Source of the DNA: Mytilus californianus
Lineage: Eukaryota > Mollusca > Bivalvia > Mytilida > Mytilidae
Assembly (NCBI RefSeq): GCF_021869535.1
Contig: NW_026262701.1
Span: 49,355,278 to 49,419,277 of the forward strand
Direction of reading: 5' to 3'
DNA length: 64,000 bases
Below are positions 39,801 through 49,543 of the stretch, piece after piece. A program made the translations under genes and the position numbers. Below the pieces are notes generated by a model, which ran no database searches, was not told the DNA's origin, and saw nothing but the letters and a program-made list of their open reading frames with translations. The first letter of the stretch is position 1. Each line of letters opens with the position of its first letter.

Positions 39801-42800
39801 CATTGAGCCCTATGGGAAAATCAATAATGTATTATTTTCTTACAGAATATAGTACAGCAAATCCAGCAAAACTGTACTGAAATGTTACATGTTAAGTGTC
39901 AATGTGCCATCTGTCTTTGAGATTATGGAAATGGTCACCGTAACCATGGAAACAGCAAAAATGTCCAAAAATTTCAAAATGCTCCAAAGTTTATGAAACT
40001 TTACACAAATAATATCTGGATTGGGCAGAATTGCTTCTTCTTCCTCTTTCTCTCTCTCTTCCTCTTTCGCCGTTTTTTTCAAATGAACTTGTCTGCATTC
40101 GTTCTCCAAAACCGCTAGTCAGATTTACTTAAGGTTCCACAATATGTTAGACTAACATGTCTAGTGGTGCAATCAGGGTTTTGTTTGTACATTGGGGTCG
40201 ATAAAGGGGTACTTTGGAGTGCTACAAGAAGGAAGGGGTCTATTATAAAAACCCTATGGGATTTTTAATTAATTTTTTTTTCAAATGATTTTAACTTGAA
40301 AACAGTTAATGAAAGACACTTGGGGTCTTCAGTAATGACTATGGGAACATATGGTCTACTTTTAGGTCAAACGGTCAATGGTCCCTAATAACCTTGACCA
40401 GTTTTTTTTTCAATTTTCACAAAATATTTTAAAAATTAGTGAATCTTTTTTAATTGAAAATGTTCTACATGATAAAGTCAATTGATAACGAATTGAATGA
40501 ATAATAAGGGGTCCTTAGGAGTTTATACTTATGGAAACTTTGTTTTTGTCTTCGTAACAGCATCCTGTTACAATCATTTCTTGTTTTATATATAAATTGT
40601 TTGATTTCTTTCTTTAAAGATTAAAAATGAAGTACGTACGGTGATTTAAAAATAATTTGCTTTGGAAGAAAAGCAACAGAAATGTGTTCTATTTAAAAAA
40701 AAACATTGATTTAAAAAATTCTTGTTCCTGTATTAAAGTTATTGAAAAAAATTAGCCTCATTCTTCAATGATTGATATTATATTTATTACTTGGTTCGAT
40801 ATGCGTAAACTCCGAACGGTTTAGACAGAGCTTGAAAAAATGCTGAGGACTTTATGTCACCCAATAGATATTATATTTGGTATTTTTTGTCGTTGGGTTA
40901 CTATCTCATTAATGTATATCCTTCATATCCTTTTGACCATATGTTATTATTTTGTTTTTACGATTCTAGTTTTTTTTGTAACTGTTTTGTAGGCAGTGAA
41001 ATGAAAGTAGAACTACACAGGAACGGGACAAAGATTGCAGATATAACAAATGATCCCTCATTTGCTTATGATTCTCCTCATATGCACGAGTAATTATTTT
41101 TAAAAATTTAGTCGCTTTCTCTTCCTTGTTTTGCTCGTTACCTTTTTTCCAATAATAGCTGTGCAAGCCAAATCAAATTAAAGGTTGGCAATCCTATCCT
41201 ATAAGGTATGTTTTTTTGTTTTTGCTCAATTATGTCGATTTTTATAGAACTATTTAGTGTTTTTCATGTACTCATTATTATTTTATATTTTCTTTTTCAT
41301 TATTATTGCATATTTTCTTTTCTTGCACGTTTTAGTCAATGAATTGAGAATAAAAAGAAGAGGGTTGATATTTCAAGAGACATGCACATTGTCATCTCTG
41401 GGCTCTTTATAGCTACATCCAATTACAACGTTACATACCTGGAGTTAATTATTTAAAACAGATAACACAAGTAACACTTACAGCAATGTAAATTCTGAGA
41501 CTCGTATAAAACAATGGTGATGTCAGGTGCTCCGGAAGGGTAAATAAAGGCAACAGTAGTTTACCGCTATTCGAAATTCATAAATCGATTGAGAAAAAAA
41601 CAAATCCGGGTTACAAACTAAAACTGAGGGAAACACATCAAATATAAGAGGAAAACAACGACACAACAGAAATTCAACACTAAAATGAAACACACACAGA
41701 AACGAACTATAATATATATTATGGCCATTTTCCTGACTTTGTACAGGACATTTTAAGAAAAAATGGTGGGTTGAACCTGGTGTTGTGGCTAGCCAAACCT
41801 CCCGCTTTTATGGCAATGTTAAATATAACATTAAAATGACAAGATTACATGACAGGACTACAATACAAATAAATGGGAGAACATACAGGACAGAGACACA
41901 CACAAATAATAGCTATAAAAAGGTACCAGGCTTATATTTTAATACACCAGACGCGCGTTTCGTCTACACAAGACCCATCAGTGACGTTCAGATAAAAAAA
42001 GCCCGAAAGCCAAAACAAGTACAAAATTGAAGAGCATTGAGGACCAAAAGTTCCAAAAAGTTGTGCCAAATACGGCTAAGGTTATATGCCTGGGATAAGA
42101 AAATCCTTAGTATTTAGAATAATTCATACTTTTGCAAACAGTAAATTTATAAAAAGGACTATATAATAGATATAGATATAAGAAGATGTGGTATGAGTGC
42201 CAATGAGACAACCCTCCATCCAAGTCAAAATTTATAAAAGTAAACCATTATAGGTCAAAGTACGGTCTTCAACACGGAGCCACATGTTAACACCGATGTG
42301 GTGAACTACAGAATAAAAACGAATACATAAAACTACCTAAATCAGCACATAAAAAAGGCACAGCCGAATAACGTATTAGATGTTAGCCGAAGCATGCCGA
42401 TTTTATTATGCAAGATTATATTGGTTATCTCAGCCTTTTCATCATATTCATATTCTATATAATACAAATAAGCGATTATATATAGCGAACTAACATTTAT
42501 ATTTTACATAAATCACTATAAACATAATATTTTAAGAATGAAATTTTGTATTTCTAGGCACTCTCCAGCAATTAAGGTTATGCCTGGTGACAGAATCGCC
42601 ACTAAATGTATATATAAATCAACATCTCGTTCCAAAACTACGTTGTTTGGAGACTCAACATTTGATGAAATGTGCTTTGGTTTATTATATTACTACCCAG
42701 TGACAAATATTGCCGGCGCGCGGATTTGTATATCGTTCAAAGGACTTTCCCAATGCGAAATTAATTCAGGAAACATCAATGGTTGTAATACATATGATTT

Positions 42801-43257
42801 CTTCAATTTTGATAATGAAGCAAGTACAAATAGGTACGACACAATTGTCAAAAGTTGTCCATTATTTGGTGCTCATTCATACTGTTGCATGGCTGCGCAG
42901 ATGTCCATTAGGAACGACCCGTGCATGGCACCGGACGTATATGATTTGATAATGAAAAGAAATAAGGGTTTGTACAGTGCAGTTGCCTTTCACACTGCGA
43001 TGTTGACACACAACCGCTGCTTCCTGTTTTACGATTTATCAGTCGAACGAAACCAACAGTTTTATAATTCTATTGTAAACAATTGCGAACCTTGGGGTAG
43101 TTGTTTAGAGCAGTGTAACACAGCAATTGATGCTCAAATGAATCATACATGCATGCGCCGTGGTACTTATAAGCATTTTCGATCTTACGCGGTTAACGAA
43201 AAGAATATTGAGTGGATTAAATTTTTTGCATCCGTTGCATCTTGTAGAATCATGTAG
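24884..43257 (+). CDS. Secreted temptin-domain copper type II monooxygenase, right paralog, complete
   Basis: Exons: 24884-24891, 30639-30834, 32025-32163, 33085-33189, 33819-34001, 36992-37161, 38843-39086, 40993-41089, 42558-43257. They sum to 1842 nt (613 residues plus TAG) with no internal stop. Exon 1 supplies only ATGCATTG and exon 2 completes the signal peptide MHWILTAVISLCMAEVAC. The temptin-like domain covers about residues 22-115 (IPNGNNIDHPC; DSDGDG at 78-83; HPG at 113-115). A Cys-containing linker follows, then the Cu2 monooxygenase: His200-His201 (VMHH) and His269 (LHW) for Cu_H; His344/His346 (NHMHYLG) and Met419 (FDEMC) for Cu_M. A C-terminal stretch of about 185 residues holds 13 cysteines. 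DBH-type enzymes carry an N-terminal DOMON domain; here temptin takes that place. Catalysis is inferred from the complete ligand set. The substrate is unknown. Confidence 0.9.
26120..26325 (-). repeat. Dispersed repeat family A, reversed, intron 1 of right gene
   Basis: Contains 'tttcggggcctttttatagc', 'ttgaaggccgtacggtgac' and 'gttgtctcattggcaatcat'. Its distal part belongs to the 2.2-kb unit duplicated downstream, so a partial copy reappears at 28476-28555. Confidence 0.65.
26795..28088. mobile_element. TIR element with arrays of CACACTGAGA, copy 1
   Basis: The left end TATGGCAAGCTGTTCTCGTC and the right end (reverse complement TATGGCAAGCCGTTCTCGTC) stay nearly identical for about 65 bp. 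The element is flanked by ACAACT on both sides (26789-26794, 28089-28094), a 6-bp target-site duplication inside a family A element. Each arm carries about 11 copies of (A)CACACTGAGA, inverted between arms, spaced about 18-30 bp. The arms form a palindrome of roughly 320 bp each around a 0.65-kb core. There is no transposase ORF, so it is non-autonomous. Confidence 0.75.
27475..27495 (+). repeat. Poly(G) run
   Basis: About 20 consecutive G in the element core; the duplicate copy has a similar run at about 29649-29668. Length in the assembly is unreliable. Confidence 0.8.
28089..28475 (+). repeat. Family A element split by the TIR element
   Basis: Its head is at 26758-26794 ('aaggagatgtggtatgattg') and its body continues here ('caaccgtacggccttcaac', 'ctcctgacttgggacaggca', 'gtggcggggttaaacatg'). 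This shows the original target sequence and so defines the insertion. Confidence 0.7.
29025..30158. mobile_element. TIR element with CACACTGAGA arrays, copy 2, right end missing
   Basis: Same left end and core as copy 1. The right arm stops at the complement of the 'aataacacactgagaaattg' repeat and joins family A sequence directly, so the terminal about 70 bp are gone. Its remaining right arm matches its left arm better than copy 1's does, suggesting the right arm was rearranged or converted. Confidence 0.7.
31288..31360 (+). tRNA. tRNA-Thr(TGT)-like relic, probably pseudogene or SINE head
   Basis: The D arm 'tagctcagtcggttagagc' is intact and the loop contains CTTGTAA (anticodon TGT). The anticodon stem lacks one base and has a mismatch; the T arm reads GGTTTAGAG instead of GGTTCGAG and its stem does not close; the acceptor ends do not pair. 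It lies in intron 2 of the right gene. A functional tRNA is unlikely. Confidence 0.55.
31560..31675 (+). repeat. Dispersed repeat family D, intron 2 of right paralog
   Basis: 'ctgcgttgaagacccattgg', 'tgctctttggtcgggttgc' and 'tctctttgacatattcccc' match the copy at 47455-47600. A shorter counterpart lies in the same intron and orientation of the left gene (9035-9105). Confidence 0.65.
32285..32365 (+). repeat. Penelope-tail-like fragment in intron 3
   Basis: 'tagccatggcattgtcagtt' and 'gtccctttggtatctttcgc' are the reverse complement of part of 21140-21240. Confidence 0.5.
33235..33443 (-). pseudogene. Transposon integrase (rve) core fragment, antisense in intron 4
   Basis: On the minus strand two frames give KPVRRRFKT, then YNDNFKHLLLVIDCFSRYLW, the first catalytic-Asp region of DDE integrases related to transposon-derived proteins of the Maverick/retroelement kind. 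A frameshift separates them and nothing follows the Asp region. It is a short dead relic directly downstream of exon 4 of the right gene. The exact element class is uncertain. Confidence 0.6.
34103..35056. repeat. 47-51 bp repeat in three copies flanking an 0.8-kb insertion
   Basis: The unit running from CACACTGAGTTGTTATATTT to TTTTTATTGTACCGG occurs at 34103-34150, 34958-35004 and 35009-35056. The last two are adjacent with a 51-bp period. The 34151-34957 segment lies between copy 1 and copy 2 and begins with a cluster of hairpins. It is in intron 5 of the right gene. Confidence 0.65.
34196..34263 (+). other. Three consecutive perfect hairpins
   Basis: CTGCAACC (34196-34203) pairs with GGTTGCAG (34211-34218). 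ACGTTGGC (34219-34226) pairs with GCCAACGT (34230-34237). AGTGACTAAG (34243-34252) pairs with CTTAGTCACT (34254-34263). All three are mismatch-free and nearly abutting. A structured RNA or transposon end is possible; no known family was recognised. Confidence 0.6.
36159..36195 (-). ncRNA. Truncated hammerhead ribozyme relic (family 2)
   Basis: On the minus strand: AUGAAGA box (C3 to A), helix II first strand GACA, then directly to the cleavage side CGUC and return strand UGGUGC. The second helix II strand and GA of the GAAA box are deleted. It is antisense in intron 5 of the right gene. Confidence 0.5.
37823..38674 (+). repeat. 43-bp minisatellite, about 20 units, intron 6
   Basis: The unit contains CCTCCATCCCTCTCCCATCA followed by GAATATCAAATCCGCATAAA. 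Units are almost identical; variants are CCACAT/CCGCAT and CTCCC/CCCCC. One unit near 37905-37935 is shortened. It lies in intron 6, ending about 170 bp before exon 7, with its pyrimidine-rich strand in the gene-sense orientation. Confidence 0.95.
39508..39551 (+). ncRNA. Degenerate hammerhead ribozyme (family 2), intron 7 of right paralog
   Basis: Plus strand: GCAUCA, box AUGAAAA (C3 to A, G8 to A), helix II GACA/UGUC, GAAA, cleavage side CACC (U16.1 to C), return strand UGGUGU. The flanks align with those of the left paralog's copy (2670-2713), so both descend from one pre-duplication insertion. Predicted inactive. Confidence 0.65.
41505..41925 (+). repeat. Composite of Penelope-tail fragment and family F copy, intron 8
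   Basis: 'gtgatgtcaggtgctccgga' at about 41518 matches the retroelement tail. 'cctgactttgtacaggacat' (about 41732) and 'gctagccaaacctcccgctt' mark a long family F copy. It is followed immediately by a hammerhead-bearing element. Confidence 0.5.
41944..41987 (-). ncRNA. Degenerate hammerhead ribozyme (family 1), intron 8 of right gene
   Basis: Minus strand: helix I ACGUCA, box CUGAUGG (A9 to G at 41975), helix II GUCU/AGAC, GAAA, short helix III of CGCG type, cleavage triplet GUC (C17 at 41950), return strand UGGUGU. Everything except A9 matches the consensus. It is part of a dispersed element that continues to about 42120 ('gaagagcattgaggaccaaa'). Confidence 0.75.
42170..42300 (+). repeat. 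Dispersed repeat family A fragment
   Basis: 'agaagatgtggtatgagtgc' through 'aaagtacggtcttcaacacg'; nearly identical to the start of the copy at 16618. Confidence 0.65.
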
Positions 43258-45020
43258 ATTGAGAAAAATTCCTTTTTGAAATTTTTTTAGAATATATTCC
43301 TTTCGCTTATTTTTAAATCTAGATACTTTAAATTGATATATATAGAAACTTTATGTACAGATTGTGAAGGAACGACTATAAGTTTCCATATTTAACGAAA
43401 CTAGAAAATAGTTCTCTTTGCCAATCATCCTGGTAAAATTCATTGAAAATTATGAAAAAATTTAATACTTCTATAGCTTGTCTTGTGCCGTTTATATTTT
43501 GATGTTTGCACTATTCTCAAGATCCTATAATTTAAAATTAAAAAACACGAATACATACTCCTTTCAGTTCGGGTTTCTTAAACAGGAAAACACTGGAAAT
43601 TTATTGCAATATTGATTTTAATAGACATCTGTCATCTTTATTAGAAAATCAAATAAATTGTTATGATATAAACCTTGTTTAGTATCATTTTTGTTGCTGT
43701 TCATTTTATGATATTTCGTGTTTATTATTGTTCATTTACCTCATGGTTATACTTACACGTATAAGTGTCATAGCGTTGCTTTATAACAAAATCTTTAAAA
43801 TTTTGAATTTATCTTAGAGAAGAGTCAACATTTTCTAACTGAAATGAAGATGCAGATGTCAATAAACAAGATCCATTGATTGGCTTCTAGTATACAAATG
43901 CAATTTTTATGATAATACGAAATATTACCGTCAGAAAAAGGAATGATTTGTATGAGTCACAAATGCCACAGTTTATCCCAGATCGTAAAAAAAATCCGCC
44001 CATGCAACTCAGACGAGCGAACCAAATGATTGAGATTTTACTGTGGGAAAACAAAATTGTCAAATAATATACTAAAACATTTAACCAAACTCTATTTTCG
44101 TATTTGTCTTGCATATAGATCTGTACATGCTTCATTGCAAAATAGATCATGCAGTTCTCATCAAGTTTTGCATAATGAGTATTCTGAATACAAGTATATT
44201 TTTTATCTGCAATATTTTGTTTTGTGTGTAAACTTTATTGTTTAAGCATACATCAGGTTTTCTCTGTCCCTAGACACTCTATCATCTCTAAAATCACCTA
44301 GCCTAATGTCACAAAAATAAGATATGACGAATCTCGTATAAAAGTTCTTTATTTCGTTTGGATCGGATGATAACATGATCGACAGCGGTTAGGCAATCTT
44401 TGATTCTAATACGCAAATCTTAAAAAAAATCGTCTCTGCTAAAACTACATATCGGAATGTGTTTGCTTCGCATCACGGTGCGGAGCTATTAGTTTAAGTT
44501 GATATACACTCCATCTTGAAATAATTACTTATCACATATAGATTATGATTGGTTGCTTTATGATGCGGCTGAGATACAGCAACAGCTATTGGCTTAAATG
44601 AGATAAAGAATTACAGATTTTTCTCGTCTCAGGATAAGACATCAAATGCCGGAAAATTAACTATGTGTATTTCAGTTCCGATCAACTGTTATTAATTCAT
44701 GTTCGTTTTATTATGCATATATTGCACACTGAAATTCAAAATTGAAATATCAATTATTAATACGTGTTTATTTGCTTTGTTAATCTGCAATATGCACGAT
44801 TTGTTTCCTATACAATGTTTACAAAAATGCATTATCTGTATTTTATAACTTCTGCCAATCTAGGCACACCTCCAAAGTCGTGTCTATTTGTAAATATTTT
44901 AATTTTCAACAAGTAAAGTGAAAAAATTGATAATCCAAGTCTAAAACATCCATTTTATATCAATCAATATCTACAAATACCACATTTCCAATACTAAATC
45001 AACAACCACATGCACACATA
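43258..45020. other. 3' flank of right gene; no gene recognised
   Basis: AT-rich DNA that should include the 3' UTR of the right gene up to the candidate signal at 43652. No repeat family or domain was identified in the rest. Confidence 0.4.
43652..43657 (+). promoter_or_regulatory. Candidate polyadenylation signal AATAAA
   Basis: An AATAAA hexamer about 395 bp after the right gene's stop codon, in AT-rich sequence. Such hexamers are frequent by chance here, so this is only a candidate 3' end. Confidence 0.3.
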
Positions 45021-45234
45021 TTACATTAAAGTAGGATAGAGCGAGGCAATCCACAGCTTTTTAGAAAGCTCAAACTTGTGAATAATTGGATCAGTGATGA
45101 TTGTAAGACCCTCATTTAAGGTCGTCAAACATGGCAGCACTGTTGACGTATTTCCCATTCTCCCATTCTCATTGCTTCTCTGAAATTCCCTTGCCAATTT
45201 AATCAAGCTTTCTAGAAGTTGTGTTTTGAAAGTT
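45021..45234 (-). other. Possible orphan exon or coding relic
   Basis: An open frame of about 71 codons on the minus strand ends at TAA (45021-45023). It is preceded by a plausible acceptor (TTTGTAG) at about 45235. The sequence is protein-like (e.g. TLNEGLTIITDPIIHKF, KLWIASLYPTL) with balanced composition, but I recognise no family. It could be the last exon of an unseen minus-strand gene, a transposon relic or chance. Confidence 0.25.
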
Positions 45235-45489
45235 ACCTACAAACAATTCTCATTTAGTTTGAACGATTGAAAAATATGACCAACAGAGCAATCTTTGTTT
45301 CTTTTAGCCAATTTTTAGAAATCTTTTTCTATGATACTTCAGGTCATTTTTTTTTGGAAAATCGGATGATTATAAATGTATCATTGAACCAAAGTTAAAG
45401 AAATATGTCATTTGCTGGATTTTTCACACATTTGTTTTTATTGCTTGTTCCCCAATATTCTACTTTGTCGAGGAATAGCCAATATTTAA

Positions 45490-45700
45490 AGATAAAAAGA
45501 TGTGGTATGATTGACAATGAGACATCTCTCCGCCAGAGACCAAATGACCTATAGGTCACCGTACGACATTCAACAATAAACAAAATCCATACCGCATAGT
45601 AAGCTATAAAAGGCTCCGAAATGACAAATGTAACACAATTCAAACAAGAAAACAAACGGCCTGATTTATAGGCTTCTTATTTTTATAAACAATGAGAAAA
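45490..45700 (+). repeat. Dispersed repeat family A
   Basis: 'aaagatgtggtatgattgac', 'aggtcaccgtacgacattc' and 'gcatagtaagctataaaag' are family A blocks in order. Confidence 0.65.
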
Positions 45701-46415
45701 AGACACTGAGGGAATCGCATGAACTGTAACAAGAGCGAAAATACGTGTGCGTAGATAGGGTAAGCGTGACCTGTTATGCATACATCATCCACCATTCGTA
45801 TTCATTACAATAGAGAATAGAACACAATCGGTAAATTTACAGATCACACGATTATTCTGTTGTCATAAGATCTTAGACGCTTAAAGTCTCGTGTAGGTCA
45901 TCCAATTCGTGATGTGGCCTTAAAACTTATATCGACTTACTAGTCAAAAAGCCTCAATCCTGAACGATGAGGTTTTGCATTAGGAATACACCCCTCTTAT
46001 TGTTGTTTGGTCTTATACGATTATGCACACATGTAACGTATACATTGAGTATGTAAATGTCATACGTTTGGACAGAATATATGCTATTTCTCGTCTTATG
46101 ACCTATTCCTAGTAACTAGTTACATAATTTATTTCAAAAAGATTCAATGGTTTCACTTTATTTGTACCCCATAGTTCAGTATCATATTAAAGTATTGACG
46201 CAACTGTATTTGTTCCAGTAAACTAACATTACAGAATATTTCTTCCACAACTTATGTCAACTGACACCATCATCAAACCAACATAGTCTTATTCTTAGAT
46301 ACATGATTTATTTATTAGTTGTTATTGGCTTTGAACTAGCTTTTAGTTACTGCAAGTACTCTCAGATCTGTACTTCGTGTCGTTTGTGTTTTTGTTAGTT
46401 TTGCTTGTGCTGTGT

Positions 46416-46458
46416 ATTGATCTGATGATTTAAGATTGTCGAAATGCACATCTTGTGC
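46416..46458 (+). ncRNA. Weak hammerhead ribozyme relic (family 2)
   Basis: Plus strand: CUGAUGA (46422-46428), GAAA (46441-46444), AUC cleavage triplet ending at 46452 and return strand UUGUGC, then the family's 'aattggtacc' tail. Helix II no longer pairs and helix I is weak. Confidence 0.45.
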
Positions 46459-46504
46459 AGAAAAAATTGGTACCGTTTATGTTATTTAGCCCTTTTTAAC
46501 TGGA

Positions 46505-46680
46505 TTTTATAGTTTGTTCTTATTTTGTACTCTAACACTCCTGTCCAAGGTTAGGAGGAGGGTTTTGGCGCCAGCAAACATGTTTAACCCACCGTGCACA
46601 TTATTTATGTGCCTGTCCCAAGTCAGGATCTATTCATTCAGTGGCTGTTGTTTGTTGCTGTATATCATATTATTCTGTAA
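46505..46680 (-). repeat. Dispersed repeat family A distal fragment, reversed
   Basis: 'tgtccaaggttaggaggagg', 'aacatgtttaacccacc' and 'gcctgtcccaagtcaggatc' match the distal part of family A in reverse. The 138-codon open frame across this region follows repeat sequence and is not a gene. Confidence 0.55.
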
Positions 46681-47454
46681 TAGCATATATTCTGATTATT
46701 GCGACTTGACAAGCATGATTTTTGTGGGGTTCGTTTTGCTCAGTCTTAAATTCTCTATGAAGTATTCTGTAGACTGGTTTATCTTTTCGTTGTTTTTTTT
46801 TGCCACGATATGGGTTTTATATGTCTCTTTTGGTATCTTCTGCTTCTTTTTTAACGTTCGTACGTCTCCTGAAAACACCCCAGATAAAGGGAATAGTCAT
46901 GTCATAATTATTTCAGTAAAAGGTAAATAACCTAAACAAACTTATTAGTAAAACTTATTTATGTTGTAATGAGATCTTTGAATATTGTTTACATTGACAC
47001 TAACATCGATTTTGTCATAAATAAATTAAAACATAACTAAATTTGTATTCTTTTCGAATGGTTTTTGGGATGTATAAATACACATCCACATTTATTTTCT
47101 ATTTAGAGATTGCTTTATCTATTATATATAACATGATACATATTTATCATAATCCTAACGATCCTACTGCCTGTCGAAACTTTTATTTTGGCATTGCACA
47201 AGTCATGTATTCTTGGACTGTCCCTGGGATGTGTTTTAATTGATTTTAGTCTCTGATGCATGATTTTTTATTGTTAATTGTTTTTGGCTTTGAACTAGCT
47301 TTCAGTAACTGCGAGTACTCTCATCTCGTACTTCCGTGATAATTTGACCTGTTGGCACACTTTGTAATGCGTTTTTGTATTTCAATGTTTAATTATTTTA
47401 GGTTATATCTCGTCTCACTATTTTTAATATGAATTAGAACACATTTTTGTTTAG

Positions 47455-47600
47455 GGGCCAGCTGAAGCCCGCCTCCGGTTGCGGAATTTTCGCGCTGTGT
47501 TGAAGACCCATTGGTGGCCTTGGGCTGTTTTCTGCTCTTCGGTTGGGTTGTTGTCTCTTTGACACATTCCCAATTTCCATTCTTAATTTTATTTTCACCT
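47455..47600 (+). repeat. Dispersed repeat family D
   Basis: 'gttgaagacccattggtggc', 'tgctcttcggttgggttgt' and 'tttgacacattcccaatttc' match 31560-31675. Confidence 0.65.
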
Positions 47601-47924
47601 TTGATAAGTATTTAGTATGACGATAAATTTTCACTTCTGTACTCGTACTCTGAACAACAAATTTATCTATTTTGTAAAAAAATGCTTACTACCGTACTCC
47701 TAACAACAAAATTATTATATTTAAATTTACCTGTGTACGTTATTTTATTTAACGCCATTTTGTCCTAGGTTAGAGTTGTCTTTTTGACACCATTCCTACA
47801 TTGTTTTCATTACTAACTGTAATGTCCATGTTATATAGGCACTTACATTTTAGTATTGTGTCATAGATCAAACTTATGCGTTCAGTTTATGTTTAATTGT
47901 TTTTGTTTAAATGTCTTTTTGATG

Positions 47925-48560
47925 GAGTTAAGCCATTTCAATTGATATTTTATAGTGTGTCTTTTTATGTTAGAATGTTACACTACTGTCTCAGGTTAGG
48001 GTGAAGGTTGGCGCCTGTTAAAACGTTTAAACCCGCTGCATTTTTTTGCACCAGTACTAAGACAGGAGCCTGTTGTTCAGTGGTTATCGTTTGTTGGTGT
48101 GGTTCATAGGTGTTTCTCGTTTCTGTTTTTGTTTATCGATTAGACGGTTGGTTTTCCTGTTTGAATTGTTTTACACTAGTCATTTTGGGGTTCGTTATAG
48201 CTTGCTGTTCGGTGTGAGCAAAGGCTCCGTGTTGAAGGTCGTATTTTGACCTATAATTGTTAACTTTTTTAGGGAACGACCATTTAACTTCAAGGGGGGT
48301 TATGGTTTTTTCCTAAAAAAAATATTCTGATCCCAATATTGTGGTCAAGCAGATGACAAAAAAAAATATTCTGAATCCAGATTTTCCCCATACCTTACAG
48401 TGTTAAATTCAAAAAAAAATAATTTGATTGATAGCGTCGAAAAACTAAAAAAAAAAGTCTGACCATAACCCCACTTGAAGTTAAATGGTTGCTCCCTTAT
48501 ACATTGTGACTTGGATGGAGAGTTGTCGCACTCATACCACATCTTCTTATTTATAATCAT
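47925..48560 (-). repeat. Dispersed repeat family A, reversed, split by a MITE
   Basis: 'agtggttatcgtttgttgg' and 'aggctccgtgttgaaggtcg' lie to the left and 'gacttggatggagagttgtc' to the right of an insertion at 48271-48497. Confidence 0.65.
48271..48497. mobile_element. MITE of about 227 bp with about 35-bp terminal inverted repeats
   Basis: The left end AGGGAACGACCATTTAACTT corresponds to the right end's reverse complement AGGGAGCAACCATTTAACTT; both continue CAAG.GGGGTTATGG. The interior has poly(A) tracts and 'aatattctga' repeats and no ORF. The target duplication is ambiguous. Confidence 0.7.
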
Positions 48561-48583
48561 ATAAACCAGGAATTAAATAGTGT

Positions 48584-48627
48584 ACGCCAGACGCGCATTT
48601 TGTCTAAAACAAACTCGTCAGTGACGC
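48584..48627 (-). ncRNA. Degenerate hammerhead ribozyme (family 1)
   Basis: Minus strand: helix I GCGUCA, CUGACGA (N7 may vary), helix II GUUU/AGAC, AAAA in place of GAAA (G12 to A at 48601), GUC cleavage triplet, UGGCGU return strand. One core defect. Confidence 0.7.
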
Positions 48628-49126
48628 TCGAATAAAAGAACTTGGGTTAAAAAGGACAAATAAAGTACGAGGTTGAAGAGCATTGAGGACCCAAAATTAC
48701 GAAAGATTTTTCAAAATACAGCTAAGCAATCTTAATCTAGTGTGCACAATTCTGAATCCTACGGCGCTTTAACAAATGTTCCAATGTGTTCTTAACTCGT
48801 TTCGATGTCAAACGCTTTAGAAAAAATGGGGATCATACGCTACTAAGATTAACAAAAACTCTAGGTTTATGTCTCATTTGAATTGGTGTATGCACTCAAA
48901 AAATGTTACGAAGAAAGAGTTCTAGACCATTAATTTGAAATTGATGTTCAATATGACAGTACCGTGCAAGACATGATTTTCTCGAAAAGCCTTCATCGAT
49001 AATGCTTGGGAGTTAACGTTTGAAAACTACACAGACAAGAAGCCTCATGGTGCCTATATTCCTCATATGACAAAGGCGAGGGTTGGTTAGAAAAACACAT
49101 TACAGATACCAGGCGTATAATGTGTT

Positions 49127-49170
49127 ACGCCAGACGCGCTTTTCGTCTACACAAGACTCATTAGTGGCGC
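49127..49170 (-). ncRNA. Degenerate hammerhead ribozyme (family 1)
   Basis: Minus strand: helix I GCGCCA, CUAAUGA (G5 to A at 49162), helix II GUCU/AGAC, GAAA, helix III weakened by C15.2 to A, GUC cleavage triplet, UGGCGU return strand. Confidence 0.7.
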
Positions 49171-49499
49171 TCGAATAAAATGCGTTGGAAGGACATATCA
49201 AGCACGAAGTTGAATAGCAGTCCACATGTTGCAAGCCAAACATTCCGAAAAGTTTTGCCAAATACGAATTAGTATTCTTTGCCAAATTATAGAACAACTT
49301 ATTAAGTGTTTCGAATAATTCAATATTGTTCAACGAAAATTCACAAATAACAAGTCATGTCCAAGTAAAGTGCTGACTACTAGGTTAGTGTAAGCTTCTG
49401 GGACAGAACGTCCACCAGCAGTGGCATCGACCAAGTGGTTGTTTGTTTGTTTGTTTTGTTTGTAATAACTCATCAACGATGTACGGCTTAAACTTTATA

Positions 49500-49543
49500 A
49501 TGATAGACGCGCGTATCGTCTCCATAAGAATCATCAGTTGCGC
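49500..49543 (-). ncRNA. Degenerate hammerhead ribozyme (family 1)
   Basis: Minus strand: intact CUGAUGA, helix II UUCU/AGAC (first pair lost), GAUA instead of GAAA (A14 to U), GUC cleavage triplet, weak helix I (GCGCAA with UAUCAU). Confidence 0.65.

Noticed and set aside
41785-42030. 81-codon open frame
   Set aside because: It spans a family F copy and the antisense side of a hammerhead element; it is repeat-derived.
24884-43257. Calling the genes dopamine beta-hydroxylase or PHM orthologs
   Set aside because: The N-terminal DOMON domain of DBH and the lyase domain of PAM are absent and a temptin domain is present, so a substrate or symbol would be a guess.
46514-46930. 138-codon plus-strand open frame
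   Set aside because: It begins in reversed family A repeat sequence and has no recognisable domain.
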